Assembly: GCA_937900425.1 (NCBI GenBank)
Contig: CALCDT010000069.1
Coordinates: 1 to 64,000, forward strand
From: an uncultured Alphaproteobacteria bacterium
GTDB lineage: Bacteria; Pseudomonadota; Alphaproteobacteria; Rhizobiales; Pleomorphomonadaceae
Direction of reading: 5' to 3'
DNA length: 64,000 nucleotides
The position numbers and the translations under genes are program-made. The notes below the pieces were generated by a model. It was not told the origin of the DNA. It did no database searches and worked only from the letters and a program-made list of their open reading frames with translations. Positions 36,655 to 45,706 of this stretch are shown one piece after another; the first letter of the stretch is position 1; every line of letters starts with the position of its first letter.

Positions 36655-39646
36655 CCCCGCGACACCCGGTGCGACCAGGAGGGTGGCGGGCGAAACGGGC
36701 GCCGGGGCGCTCCACCGCCGCATCACCGCGATCCCCGATCCGGGCCCGGAGGCCGCCAGAGCCGAGGACGACCTCGCCGACCTGCTGCGCCTCGACGACC
36801 CCGCCGCCGAACCCCTCTCGGCGCTGCTCGATGAGAACGCGGACGCGAGACGGCTCGTCGTCGGTGCCACCGCCAATGCTCCCTACCTGCGCGACCTGAT
36901 CCGAGGCCGACCGGCCCTGCTGCTCGCCTGCCTCGACGCCGCGCCCGAGACGGTGATGGACGAACTCCTCGCGCAGCTCGCGACCAGCGTCCCGGCCAGC
37001 GAGGCCGAGACGATGGTGCTGGTGAGGCGGGCGAAGCGGCAGGCCGCGTTGCTGATCGCGCTCGCCGACCTCGGCGGCGTCTGGGACCTGATGACGGTGA
37101 CGCGGGCGCTGACGCGGCTCGCCGACGCCTGCGTCTCCGCCGCGATCCGTTTCCTGCTCGCCGAGGCGGCGGGGCAGGGCCGCTACCTGCCGCCGGACCC
37201 CGCCGATCCCGAGACCGGCAGCGGCCTCGTCGTCCTCGCCATGGGCAAGCAGGGGGCGGGAGAACTCAACTATTCGAGCGACATCGACCTCATCGTCTTC
37301 TACGACGGCGACAAGGCACCTCTCGCCGCCGGCACCGACGTCGCCACCTTCTTCGTCCGCCTCATCCGGCGCATGGTCCGCATCCTCCAGGACCGCACCG
37401 CCGACGGCTACGCCTTCCGCACCGACCTGCGCCTGCGGCCGGACCCCGGCGCCACCGCCGTCGCGATCTCGCTGTCGGCGGCCTTCCTCTATTACGAGAG
37501 CATCGGCCAGAACTGGGAGCGGGCGGCGCTGATCAAGGCGCGCCCCTGCGCCGGCGACCGCGCAGTGGGCGAGATGTTCCTGCGCGAGATCCGCCCCTTC
37601 ATCTGGCGCAAGTATCTCGACTATGCCGCGATCCGCGACATCCACTCGATCAAGCGCCAGATCCACGCGGTCAAGGGCCACGGCCGCATCGCCATCGCCG
37701 GCCACAACCTGAAGCTCGGCCGCGGCGGCATCCGAGAGATCGAATTCTTCGTCCAGACCCAGCAGCTGATCGCCGGCGGCCGGCTGCCGGAGCTGCGCGG
37801 GCGCGAGACGCTGGCGATGCTCGGCGCCTTGCAGGCGCTCGGCTGGGTCGACGCGAAGGCGCGGGCCGAGATGGAGGAGGCCTACATCTTCCTGCGCCGG
37901 GTCGAGCACCGCATCCAGATGGTCAACGACGAGCAGACCCACGCCCTGCCGGAAGCGCCGGAGGCGCTGGCCCGCGTCGCCCGCCTGTCCGGCTTCTCCG
38001 ACGTCGAGACCTTCGGCGCCGCGGTGATCGAGCGGCTGCAGCGCGTCAGCCGGCACTATGCCGACCTGTTCGACCAGGAGACGTCGCTTTCCGGCGAGAT
38101 CGGCAACATGGTCTTCACCGGCGACGAGGACGACCCGGGCACCCTCGACACCCTGCGCCGGCTCGGCTTCGCCCAGGCCGAGGACGTCACCCGCGCGGTC
38201 CGGGCCTGGCACTTCGGCCGCTATCCGGCGACCCGCTCGATCAAGGCGCGCGAGATCCTGACCGAACTGACGCCGAAGCTGATCGAGGCGCTCGCCCGCA
38301 CCGAGGCCGCCGACCAGGCCTTCCGCTCCTTCGACGCCTTTCTCGGCCGCCTGCCGACCGGCGTCCAGCTGTTCTCGATCCTCTCGGCCAATCCGAATCT
38401 TCTCGACCTGCTGGCCACCATCATGGGCGCGGCGCCGCGGCTCGCCGAGATCGTCGCGAGGCGTCCCCATGTCATGGACGCGGTGCTGGAGCCGGCCTTC
38501 TTCGGCGAGATCCCGGCCGACGACGAGGTCGCCCGCCGGCTCGCCGGCACCCTCGCCGAGGCCCGGTCCTACGAGGAGGCGCTCGACCGGATCCGCATCT
38601 TCACCAAGGAACAGCAGTTTCTGATCGGCGTGCGGCTGATCTCGGGCGCCCTGCCGTTGCGCCGGGCCGGCGAGGCCTATACCCGCCTCGCCGACGCCAT
38701 CCTCGACCAGCTGCTCGAGCGGGTCGTCGCCGAGTTCGAGCGCAGCCACGGCCGCGTCGCCGGGGGCGCCCTCGTCGTCGTCGCCATGGGCAAGCTCGGG
38801 GGCGCCGAGATGACCGCGACCTCCGACCTCGACCTGATCCTGCTCTACGACCACGCTGACGACGCCGAGGCTTCGGACGGCGCCCGGCCGCTGGCGCCGA
38901 CGCAGTATTTCACCCGGCTGACCCAGCGCCTCGTCGCGGCGCTGACGTCGCCGACCGCCGAGGGCAAGCTCTACGAGGTCGATTTCCGCCTGCGCCCCTC
39001 CGGCAACGCCGGCCCGCTCGCCACCCGCGTCACCGCCTTCGAGCGCTATCAGGAGAGCGAGGCCTGGACCTGGGAGCACATGGCGCTGACCCGGGCCCGC
39101 GTCGTCGCCGGCGACGAGGCGCTCGCCGCCCGCGTCGAGGCGATCATCGCGAAGACGCTGCGCCGGCCGCGCGAAGCCGCGGCGATCCGCACCGACGTCG
39201 CCGACATGCGCGCCCGCGTCGAGCAGGAACTCGGCAGCCGCGATCCGTGGGACCTCAAGCGCGTCGCCGGCGGCGTCTTCGACGCCGAGTTCATCGCCCA
39301 GACCCTGCAACTCGTTCACGGTTCGACGGCGGGCGAGATCGTCCGGCCCGGAACGGAAGCCGCGCTGCAGGCGGCGGCGGAGGCGGGGCTGCTCGACGTC
39401 GCCGCGGCGGAGACGCTGCTGCCGGCGCTCCGTCTCTACGCCGACCTCACCCAGATCGTCCGCCTCACCGTCGGCGGCACCTTCGACCCGGCGACCGCGA
39501 CCCGCGGCCTCGCCCGGCTGGTCGCCGCGGCCGCGGAGATGCCGGATCTCTCCTCGCTCGAGGCCCGCCTCGTCGACACCGAGGCCGCCGTGCGGGCGAC
39601 CTTCGAGCGGCTGATCGGGCGGGTGGAGCGTCGCAAGGAGGCGTGA
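36626..39646 (+). CDS. glnE: bifunctional glutamine synthetase adenylyltransferase/deadenylase GlnE
   Basis: Controls glutamine synthetase by adding and removing AMP in response to PII and glutamine. 1006 residues, slightly longer than the E. coli enzyme. Two nucleotidyltransferase domains are visible: the N-terminal adenylyl-removase half with NYSSDIDLIVFYD (about residue 214) and the C-terminal transferase half with ATSDLDLILLYD (about 731), joined by a helical linker. The ATG lies 8 nt after a very strong ribosome site inside the kinase gene. A hairpin terminator follows. Confidence 0.97.
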   Translation: MTAQEGRQPDPATPGATRRVAGETGAGALHRRITAIPDPGPEAARAEDDLADLLRLDDPAAEPLSALLDENADARRLVVGATANAPYLRDLIRGRPALLLACLDAAPETVMDELLAQLATSVPASEAETMVLVRRAKRQAALLIALADLGGVWDLMTVTRALTRLADACVSAAIRFLLAEAAGQGRYLPPDPADPETGSGLVVLAMGKQGAGELNYSSDIDLIVFYDGDKAPLAAGTDVATFFVRLIRRMVRILQDRTADGYAFRTDLRLRPDPGATAVAISLSAAFLYYESIGQNWERAALIKARPCAGDRAVGEMFLREIRPFIWRKYLDYAAIRDIHSIKRQIHAVKGHGRIAIAGHNLKLGRGGIREIEFFVQTQQLIAGGRLPELRGRETLAMLGALQALGWVDAKARAEMEEAYIFLRRVEHRIQMVNDEQTHALPEAPEALARVARLSGFSDVETFGAAVIERLQRVSRHYADLFDQETSLSGEIGNMVFTGDEDDPGTLDTLRRLGFAQAEDVTRAVRAWHFGRYPATRSIKAREILTELTPKLIEALARTEAADQAFRSFDAFLGRLPTGVQLFSILSANPNLLDLLATIMGAAPRLAEIVARRPHVMDAVLEPAFFGEIPADDEVARRLAGTLAEARSYEEALDRIRIFTKEQQFLIGVRLISGALPLRRAGEAYTRLADAILDQLLERVVAEFERSHGRVAGGALVVVAMGKLGGAEMTATSDLDLILLYDHADDAEASDGARPLAPTQYFTRLTQRLVAALTSPTAEGKLYEVDFRLRPSGNAGPLATRVTAFERYQESEAWTWEHMALTRARVVAGDEALAARVEAIIAKTLRRPREAAAIRTDVADMRARVEQELGSRDPWDLKRVAGGVFDAEFIAQTLQLVHGSTAGEIVRPGTEAALQAAAEAGLLDVAAAETLLPALRLYADLTQIVRLTVGGTFDPATATRGLARLVAAAAEMPDLSSLEARLVDTEAAVRATFERLIGRVERRKEA

Positions 39647-39683
39647 GCGGGAAGGGAGCGGCTTCAGGGCCTCGGTGATCGAT

Positions 39684-39708
39684 CAGGCCGGCTCGCCGGC
39701 CTGCGTTT
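39684..39708 (+). terminator. hairpin terminator after glnE
   Basis: Perfect 8-bp stem (39684-39691 with 39696-39703), loop CTCG, then CGTTT, 38 bp after the glnE stop. Confidence 0.55.
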
Positions 39709-39759
39709 GAACCGTCCTCTCTCCGTCCTTCCTGTCGTCCTGCCGTTGGCCTCTCGATC

Positions 39760-39899
39760 GTCATTCCCGCGAAAGCGGGAATCCAGTGGGCGGCAGGGGG
39801 AAAGGCTGGTGATTTCGGAGGGGCGGCGACGCGGGAGCGGACGCCGGTCGCTCAGGCTGCCCCCGCGGAGGGCTGGATTACCGCGTGCGCGGGAATGAC
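39760..39899. repeat. complete REP/MITE-like palindromic element
   Basis: A 140-bp unit bounded by 27-bp imperfect inverted repeats (39760-39786 and 39873-39899, 24 of 27 positions alike). Each arm is itself a hairpin: TTCCCGC-GAAA-GCGGGAA on the left. The inner 86 bp are GC-rich and encode nothing recognisable. The tail 39919-39950 is shared with the copy at 2337-2367, so the mobilised unit may extend past the right arm. Arms of this type are widespread in proteobacteria. It fills the gap between glnE and the convergent kinase gene. Confidence 0.85.
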
Positions 39900-40026
39900 G
39901 GTCGAGAGGGCAGCGGACGGTTGCCCGACCTGCTGGTTCCGTCGCGATCCTCTGCCGTCTCGGGCCACGCCCGCCGCCGCCGGTCAGGTTAGGGCGGAGG
40001 GAAGATCGTTCAGAAGCGCAAGTCTC

Positions 40027-42456
40027 TCAATGCACCAGCCGGCCGTAGACCCGGCCGCTCGCCGAAGTGTCCTTGCTGCCGAGCGAGGGGATGGTGTTGC
40101 GCAGCTTGAGCGCGTCGACGCTGTGGGTCGGCGCCGCGATCCGAGGCAGGTCGATGACGACGGTGGTGCCGACGCCCTCGTGCGAATCGATCCGCATCGT
40201 TCCCCCGTGCAGTTCGGCCAGCGAGCGCGCGATGGCGAGGCCGAGGCCGGAGCCCGGATGCTTGCGCGTCATCTGGTTCTCGACCTGCACGAAGGGCTGA
40301 CCGAGCTGGGCGAGCGCGGCGGAGGGGATGCCGATGCCGGTGTCCTCGACCACCATCCGGGCGTTGTCGCCGGCAAGCTCGGTGCGTACCCGGATCCGCC
40401 CGCCGAGCGGGGTGAACTTCAGCGCGTTGGAGACGAGGTTGAGGGTGATCTGCTTGATCGCCCGCCGGTCTGCCACGATCGGCGTCTCCACCGAGAAATC
40501 GGTGACGAGCTGGATCGAGCGGTCGAGCGCCTGGTTGTTCATGATGCGGACGGATTCGCCGATCACCTCGTCGAAGTCGACCGACTCCAGCGTCAGCGCC
40601 ACGCGGCCGGCCTCGATCTTCGACATGTCGAGGATGTCGCTGATGACGTTGAGGAGATAGGTGCCGCTCTCGTGGATGTCGCGGCAGTATTCGTCGTATT
40701 TCGGCGAGCCGAGCGCTCCGAACATGCCCGAGCGCATCACTTCGGAGAAGCCGATGATGGCGTTGAGCGGGGTCCGCAGCTCGTGGCTCATCGAGGCGAG
40801 GAATTCCGACTTCGACCGGTTGGCGGCCTCGGCGCGGGTCTTCTCCTCGGCATACTTGTCGGCGAGTTCGACGAGCTGATGGGTCTGGGCCTGCAGCTTC
40901 TGGCGCGACTGGCGCAGGTCGGTGACCGTCGCCATCAGCCTGCGCTCGCTGTCGAGCAGGCGTTCCTCGTGCAGTTTCAGTTCGGTGATGTCGGTACCGA
41001 CCGAGACGAAGCCGCCGTCCTTGGTGCGCCGCTCGTTGATCTGCAGCCAGCGGCCATCGCGCAGCTGCGCCTCGAAGGAACGGGCTCCGTCCTCGCTCGA
41101 AGCCGCGATCTTGACGTGGCTGTGGACGACCGGCTGCGTCCCGGCCGCCATGACGCTCTCGTAGGGCGTGCCGGCACGGATCACGCCGTCCGGCAGCTCG
41201 TGCAGGCTCTGGTACTTCGAGTTGCACATCACCAGCCGGTTGTCGGCGTCCCACAGCACGAAGGCCTCCGAGATGGTCTCGATGGCGTCGCGCAGGCGGA
41301 TGTCGGCGGTTTCGGTCTTCTCCGCGAGGCGCTTCTGCTCGGTCTCGTCGACGGCGATGCCGATGAGATGGGGCGTGCCGTCGCGGTCGCGGACGATCTC
41401 GGCGCGGGCACGAAGCCAGACCCAGTGGCCCTCGGCGTGGCGGATTCGGAAGGCGAGGTCGACGGAAGACTGGCCGGATTCGAGCAGGTCGCGGGCGAGG
41501 GCGTAGAGGTCGGCATCCTCCGGATGGATCATGTCCTGGAGGTCGCCGAAGCCCATCAGGTCGGAATTCGGCTCCATGCCGAGGATGACGTACATCGACG
41601 GCGACCAGAACAGCCGGCCGCGGGCGAGGTCCCAGTCCCACAGGCCACAGCGGCCGCGGCGCAGGGCGGTGTCGACCCGGTTCTGGGTCTGGGTGTAGAG
41701 GCTGTCGGCCTCCCGCGCCCGCGTCGTCTGCATGAAATACGCATAGACGATGACGATCAGGATGCAGCTCGTGCCGATGAACAGGCTGACGTTGACCGAG
41801 ACGTCGCGGCGCCACGACGCGAAGACCTCCGCCTGCGGCTGCAGCACCACGACCGATCCGCGGCCCTCGCCGGCGAGGGTGTGCAGCGTCGCGAAGACTT
41901 CGGAGCCGTCGGCGAGGGTGAGGTCGAGGACGCCGGCGGCGGCGCCGAAGGTGGTGAGCGGCTGGCCCTGCCCGAGTACGTCGTCGAGGGTCCGGCCGGC
42001 GAGGGCGTCGTCACCCGGCGTCGTCGCGACGATCTTGCCGACCGGATCGGCGAGCAGCACGACGCGTCCGCCGGTCTCGGCGGCGGCCGGCAGCGCCGAC
42101 CGCAGCGCCGCCTTCATTTCGGCGACGTAGGTCTGGCCCGGGGCCGTAGGCACCGTGCCGGTCAGCGTGACGTCGAGGGTCTCGGCGAGCAGATCGAGCG
42201 CCTCGATCGCGCCGGCCTCGGTCTCGGCGCGGCGATCGATCAGGCTCGACACCCGGGCGATGGCGACGACGATCAGGAAGACGGCGATGAGAGCCGGGAT
42301 CGACCGGCGCAGCAGCGGCTCGGCCTGGATCAGGCGGCGATAGGCCGGCCCGGCGATGAGACTGGCATGTCCACGGAGCGGATCCTCGGCGGGCGACCCG
42401 CCGAAAAAGCGTGCGCGCCATCGATTGGCCACGCCGGCATCGTCTGCCCGCGCCAT
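40027..42456 (-). CDS. PAS-domain sensor histidine kinase (PleC/DivJ/CbrA-like)
   Basis: 809-residue membrane kinase: membrane segments at about 53-72 and 224-242 enclose an extracytoplasmic sensor region, followed by PAS-type domains (about 260-380, with a PAC segment, and about 390-500), a coiled linker, and HisKA with His558 in MSHELRTPLNAIIGFSE. The run FGALGSPKYDEYCRDIHES is characteristic of the PleC/DivJ/PdhS/CbrA group. HATPase motifs NLVSNALKFTP, DTGIGIP and GSGLGLAI follow. These kinases act on DivK/PleD and so on CtrA. Neighbouring pepN recalls the S. meliloti cbrA-pepN arrangement as I remember it. Confidence 0.9.
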   Translation of the reverse strand: MARADDAGVANRWRARFFGGSPAEDPLRGHASLIAGPAYRRLIQAEPLLRRSIPALIAVFLIVVAIARVSSLIDRRAETEAGAIEALDLLAETLDVTLTGTVPTAPGQTYVAEMKAALRSALPAAAETGGRVVLLADPVGKIVATTPGDDALAGRTLDDVLGQGQPLTTFGAAAGVLDLTLADGSEVFATLHTLAGEGRGSVVVLQPQAEVFASWRRDVSVNVSLFIGTSCILIVIVYAYFMQTTRAREADSLYTQTQNRVDTALRRGRCGLWDWDLARGRLFWSPSMYVILGMEPNSDLMGFGDLQDMIHPEDADLYALARDLLESGQSSVDLAFRIRHAEGHWVWLRARAEIVRDRDGTPHLIGIAVDETEQKRLAEKTETADIRLRDAIETISEAFVLWDADNRLVMCNSKYQSLHELPDGVIRAGTPYESVMAAGTQPVVHSHVKIAASSEDGARSFEAQLRDGRWLQINERRTKDGGFVSVGTDITELKLHEERLLDSERRLMATVTDLRQSRQKLQAQTHQLVELADKYAEEKTRAEAANRSKSEFLASMSHELRTPLNAIIGFSEVMRSGMFGALGSPKYDEYCRDIHESGTYLLNVISDILDMSKIEAGRVALTLESVDFDEVIGESVRIMNNQALDRSIQLVTDFSVETPIVADRRAIKQITLNLVSNALKFTPLGGRIRVRTELAGDNARMVVEDTGIGIPSAALAQLGQPFVQVENQMTRKHPGSGLGLAIARSLAELHGGTMRIDSHEGVGTTVVIDLPRIAAPTHSVDALKLRNTIPSLGSKDTSASGRVYGRLVH

Positions 42457-42660
42457 TCGTCGCCCCCTTCAAGGTGCTGGACTCGCTACTTCCGGGAAAT
42501 TCGGTCGACGCTCCGAATCAACATCAGTTTGAATCGAGCGGAATCCCGTTGTCCATAGCCGATCGGCGCGATCCGGCGTGCCGGAATCGATTTCCGGCTC
42601 CGGTGGCACCGATGCCGCTCTTCGACCCTCGGCGATGTCGCCGCGCCCCGGCGCGGAGCC

Positions 42661-45303
42661 TCAGGCGAGCGAGCGTTCGGCGATGTCGCGCACGTCGCGC
42701 GAGAGGCCGTCGCGGGCGACGATCCGGCGCAGCGCGGCTTCCGCAGCCGCCCGCCGCTTCGGCTCGTAGGTGCGCCAGGAGCGGAAGCTGACGAGGAGCC
42801 GGGCGGCGACCTGCGGGTTGATCGGGTCGAGCTCGAGCACCGTGTCCGCGACGAAGTCGAAGCCGGCGCCGTCGGACCGTGCGAACTGGGCCGGGTTGCC
42901 GGTGGCGAAGGCGCCGACCAGCGAGCGCACCCGGTTCGGATTGCGGGTCGAGAAGGCCGGATGGGAGGTGAGGCGGCGGACCTCGTCGAGGGTGCCGGCG
43001 CCGGGCCGGGCCGCCTGCACCGCCAGCCACTTGTCGACGACCAGCGGAATGCCGCGGAACCGCTCGTAGAAGGCGTCGAGCGCGGCGTTTGCCTGCGCGG
43101 CGCCGTTCTGGACGAGGCTCGACAGCGCAGCGAGGCGGTCGGTCATGTTGGTGGCCGCGTCGAAGCGGTCGAAAACCGCCGCGTGAACGGCCTCCTCGCC
43201 TGAGGCGGCGCGCAGGTCGCGGGCGGCGTTGGCGAGCGCCCGATGGCCGGCGCTGGCCGCGTCCGGGGAATAGACCCCCTCGCGGGTGTGGGCCTCGACC
43301 ACCGCGTCGAGCGGGCCGGCGAGGCGCGTGCCGATCGCGGTGCGGCAGCGCCGGAAGGCCTGGGCGACGGCGTCGGGATCGACGTTGCGGCCGATTTCGC
43401 GGGCGATGTCGGCCTCCTGCGGAATCGACAGCATCAGCGCGCGGAAGGCCGGATCGAGGCTCTCGTCGGCGACGATTTCGCCGAGGGCGGCGAGATAGCC
43501 CTCGTCGACCGGCGCCGGCCCACCGCCACCCGCCTCGGCCGCGGCGGTGAGCGCATACATCGCCACGGTCGAGGCGGCCTGCCAGCGGTTGAACGGATCG
43601 CGGTCGTGGCGCATCAGGAACACGAGGTCGGCCATCGGCAGGTTGAAGACCGGCCGCACCGGGGCGGAGAAATTGCGCAGGATCGAGGGCACCGGCCGCT
43701 CGCCGACGCCGGTGAACACCACTTCGTGCACCGGCTCGGTCATGACGATGACGTCGCCCTTCACCTCGGCGCCGGCGATGCTCTCGTAGAGCATGTCCTC
43801 GCCGTTGGGGCCGACGAGGCCGAAGCGGACCGGCAGCACCATCGGTGCCTTCTCCGCCTGTCCCGGCGTCGGCCCGAGGCTCTGCTTCAGCGTCAGGCGG
43901 TACTCGCGCGCCCCGGCGTCGTAGGCGTCGGCGATCTCGAGCTGCGGCGTGCCGGCCTGGCGATACCAGAGCATGAACTGCGAAAGGTCGCGGCCCGACG
44001 CCTCGGCAAAGCAGGCGACGAAATCCTCGATGGTGGCGGCGTCGCCGTCGTGGCGGTCGAAATAGAGGTCCATGCCGGCGCGGAAGGCGTCGTCGCCGAT
44101 GAGGGTTTTCAGCGCCCGGATCACCTCGGCGCCCTTCTCATAGATGGTTGCCGTGTAGAAGTTGCTGATCTCCATGTATTTTTCAGGCCGGACCGGATGG
44201 GCGAGGGGGCCGCCGTCCTCCGGGAACTGGTGGCTGCGCAGGAGCCGCACGTCGGCGATGCGCTTGACCGGCCGCGAGCGCATGTCGGAGGTGAACTCCT
44301 GGTCGCGGAAGACCGTGAGGCCCTCCTTCAGGCAGAGCTGGAACCAGTCGCGGCAGGTGATGCGGTTGCCGGTCCAGTTGTGGAAGTATTCGTGGGCGAT
44401 CACCGCTTCGATGCCGCCGTAGTCCTGGTCGGTGGCGACGTCCGGATCGGCGAGCACGTATTTGTCGTTGAAGACGTTGAGGCCCTTGTTCTCCATCGCC
44501 CCCATGTTGAAATCCGAAACGGCGACGACGTTGAAGACGTCGAGGTCGTATTCGCGCCCGAAGGCGGTCTCGTCCCAGCGCATCGACCGCTTGAGCGCGT
44601 CCATGGCATAGGTCGCCCGCGGCTCGTTGCCGTGCTCGACGTAGATGCCGAGGTCGACCTTGCGGCCCGACGCCGTCGTGAAGTCGTCGGTGACGACGGC
44701 GAGGTCGCCGGCGACGAGGGCGAAGAGATAGCTCGGCTTCGGCCAGGGGTCCTGCCAGACGGCGTAGTGCCGGTCGGTGCCGGGCACGTCGCCGGCCTCG
44801 ACCCGGTTGCCGTTGGCGAGCAGCACCGGCGCCGCCGCCTTCGGCGCCTCGATCCGCACCTCGTAGACCGAGAGCACGTCGGGCCGGTCGAGGAAGTAGG
44901 TGATGCGGCGGAAACCCTCCGCCTCGCACTGGGTGCACCAGACGCCGTTCGAGCGGTAGAGCCCCATCAGCTTGGTGTTGGCGGCCGGGTCGAGCCGGGT
45001 GACGATCGTCAGCGTGAAGGGGTCGGCCGGCGGCGCCTTCAGCGTCAGCATCTGCGGCGTCGCCTCGAAGGCCGCGGCATCGGCCGGCATGCCATCGACG
45101 GCGAGCGAGACCAGCGCCAGTTCGTCGCCGTCGAGCACCAGCGGCGTTGCGGCCGCCGTCCCCTCGCGCCGCCGCAGCGACAGGCTCGCCGTCACCACGG
45201 TCTCCGCCTCGTCGAGCCGCACGTCGAGGTGGACGCGGTCGATCGCATAGGCGCTCGGGCGGTAGTCCTTGAGCAGGATCGGGGAGGCGGTGTCGGTGCG
45301 CAT
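42661..45303 (-). CDS. pepN: aminopeptidase N (M1 metallopeptidase)
   Basis: Cytoplasmic zinc aminopeptidase, 880 residues, close to the E. coli PepN length. Exopeptidase motif GAMENKGLNVF and zinc site HEYFHNW (His304, Glu305, His308, third ligand Glu327 in LKEGLTVFRD) are intact. I chose the ATG at 45303 (MRTDTASPILLKDYRPSAY); the longer frame upstream is arginine-rich. It is transcribed toward the PAS kinase gene and diverges from the trp leader; 192 bp separate them. Confidence 0.97.
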   Translation of the reverse strand: MRTDTASPILLKDYRPSAYAIDRVHLDVRLDEAETVVTASLSLRRREGTAAATPLVLDGDELALVSLAVDGMPADAAAFEATPQMLTLKAPPADPFTLTIVTRLDPAANTKLMGLYRSNGVWCTQCEAEGFRRITYFLDRPDVLSVYEVRIEAPKAAAPVLLANGNRVEAGDVPGTDRHYAVWQDPWPKPSYLFALVAGDLAVVTDDFTTASGRKVDLGIYVEHGNEPRATYAMDALKRSMRWDETAFGREYDLDVFNVVAVSDFNMGAMENKGLNVFNDKYVLADPDVATDQDYGGIEAVIAHEYFHNWTGNRITCRDWFQLCLKEGLTVFRDQEFTSDMRSRPVKRIADVRLLRSHQFPEDGGPLAHPVRPEKYMEISNFYTATIYEKGAEVIRALKTLIGDDAFRAGMDLYFDRHDGDAATIEDFVACFAEASGRDLSQFMLWYRQAGTPQLEIADAYDAGAREYRLTLKQSLGPTPGQAEKAPMVLPVRFGLVGPNGEDMLYESIAGAEVKGDVIVMTEPVHEVVFTGVGERPVPSILRNFSAPVRPVFNLPMADLVFLMRHDRDPFNRWQAASTVAMYALTAAAEAGGGGPAPVDEGYLAALGEIVADESLDPAFRALMLSIPQEADIAREIGRNVDPDAVAQAFRRCRTAIGTRLAGPLDAVVEAHTREGVYSPDAASAGHRALANAARDLRAASGEEAVHAAVFDRFDAATNMTDRLAALSSLVQNGAAQANAALDAFYERFRGIPLVVDKWLAVQAARPGAGTLDEVRRLTSHPAFSTRNPNRVRSLVGAFATGNPAQFARSDGAGFDFVADTVLELDPINPQVAARLLVSFRSWRTYEPKRRAAAEAALRRIVARDGLSRDVRDIAERSLA

Positions 45304-45458
45304 CGGGGTCGGGCTTTCGTCGGAACGGTCATGGCGGCGGGCGGGGCGCCTCGCCGTCAGGCTTAGCGAGGCGGGCCGCCGCAGGCAACCGTCGCGAAAC
45401 CGGGTGGCGGCGCGTCGGAGGGGCCGATAGGAGAAGGTCCGCCGGCTTTCGACCTCGA

Positions 45459-45487
45459 TTGCCAAGACAAGGTGGTTGAACTATGGT
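45459..45487 (+). promoter_or_regulatory. trp leader promoter
   Basis: TTGCCA (45459-45464), 17 bp, TATGGT (45482-45487). The expected start site, about 45494-45496, coincides with the ATG of the leader peptide, so the transcript should be leaderless, as reported for rhizobial trpL. Confidence 0.65.
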
Positions 45488-45495
45488 CCGCGGCC

Positions 45496-45543
45496 ATGAC
45501 GACGACCCGTATCGCGATGACCTGGTGGTGGCGGACCGCTTGA
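45496..45543 (+). CDS. trpL: trp operon leader peptide TrpL
   Basis: 15-residue peptide MTTTRIAMTWWWRTA with three consecutive Trp codons (45523-45531), ending just before the antiterminator strand. Ribosome stalling at these codons when charged tRNA-Trp is scarce would favour the antiterminator and let transcription enter trpE. No ribosome-binding site precedes it, consistent with a leaderless start. It is much like the rhizobial TrpL peptides, which also carry three Trp. Confidence 0.93.
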   Translation: MTTTRIAMTWWWRTA

Positions 45544-45616
45544 GCGGCCGATCACGCACGTCTCGACGCTGCGGGAGATATCGAGGCCGCTCCGGGGTTC
45601 CGGACGCGGCCTTTTT
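45496..45616 (+). ncRNA. trp attenuator leader RNA (rnTrpL-like)
   Basis: Leader transcript of about 120 nt. Terminator: stem 45584-45595 pairing with 45600-45612, one bulged C, followed by five T (45612-45616). Antiterminator: 45542-45549 can pair perfectly (8 bp) with 45585-45592, which excludes the terminator. In S. meliloti the attenuated leader RNA is released as a trans-acting sRNA; the same could hold here, but that is inference. Confidence 0.88.
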
Positions 45617-45706
45617 CTTGGGGCGCGGGCCCGGAGACCGGCGGCGGCGGGATCGGGTTGAAACGGCGAAGGCGGGCGGCAAGTCCCGGCCGGCGGAGTG
45701 GAAACG

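Noticed and set aside
39760..39899. Repeat arms as a possible CRISPR
   Set aside because: Only two arms in inverted orientation, no regular spacers and no cas genes; it is a palindromic REP-like element.
39895..42558. An 887-codon plus-strand frame opposite the PAS kinase
   Set aside because: Shadow of the kinase gene; it also runs through the palindromic repeat and lacks any domain, whereas the minus strand has intact kinase motifs.
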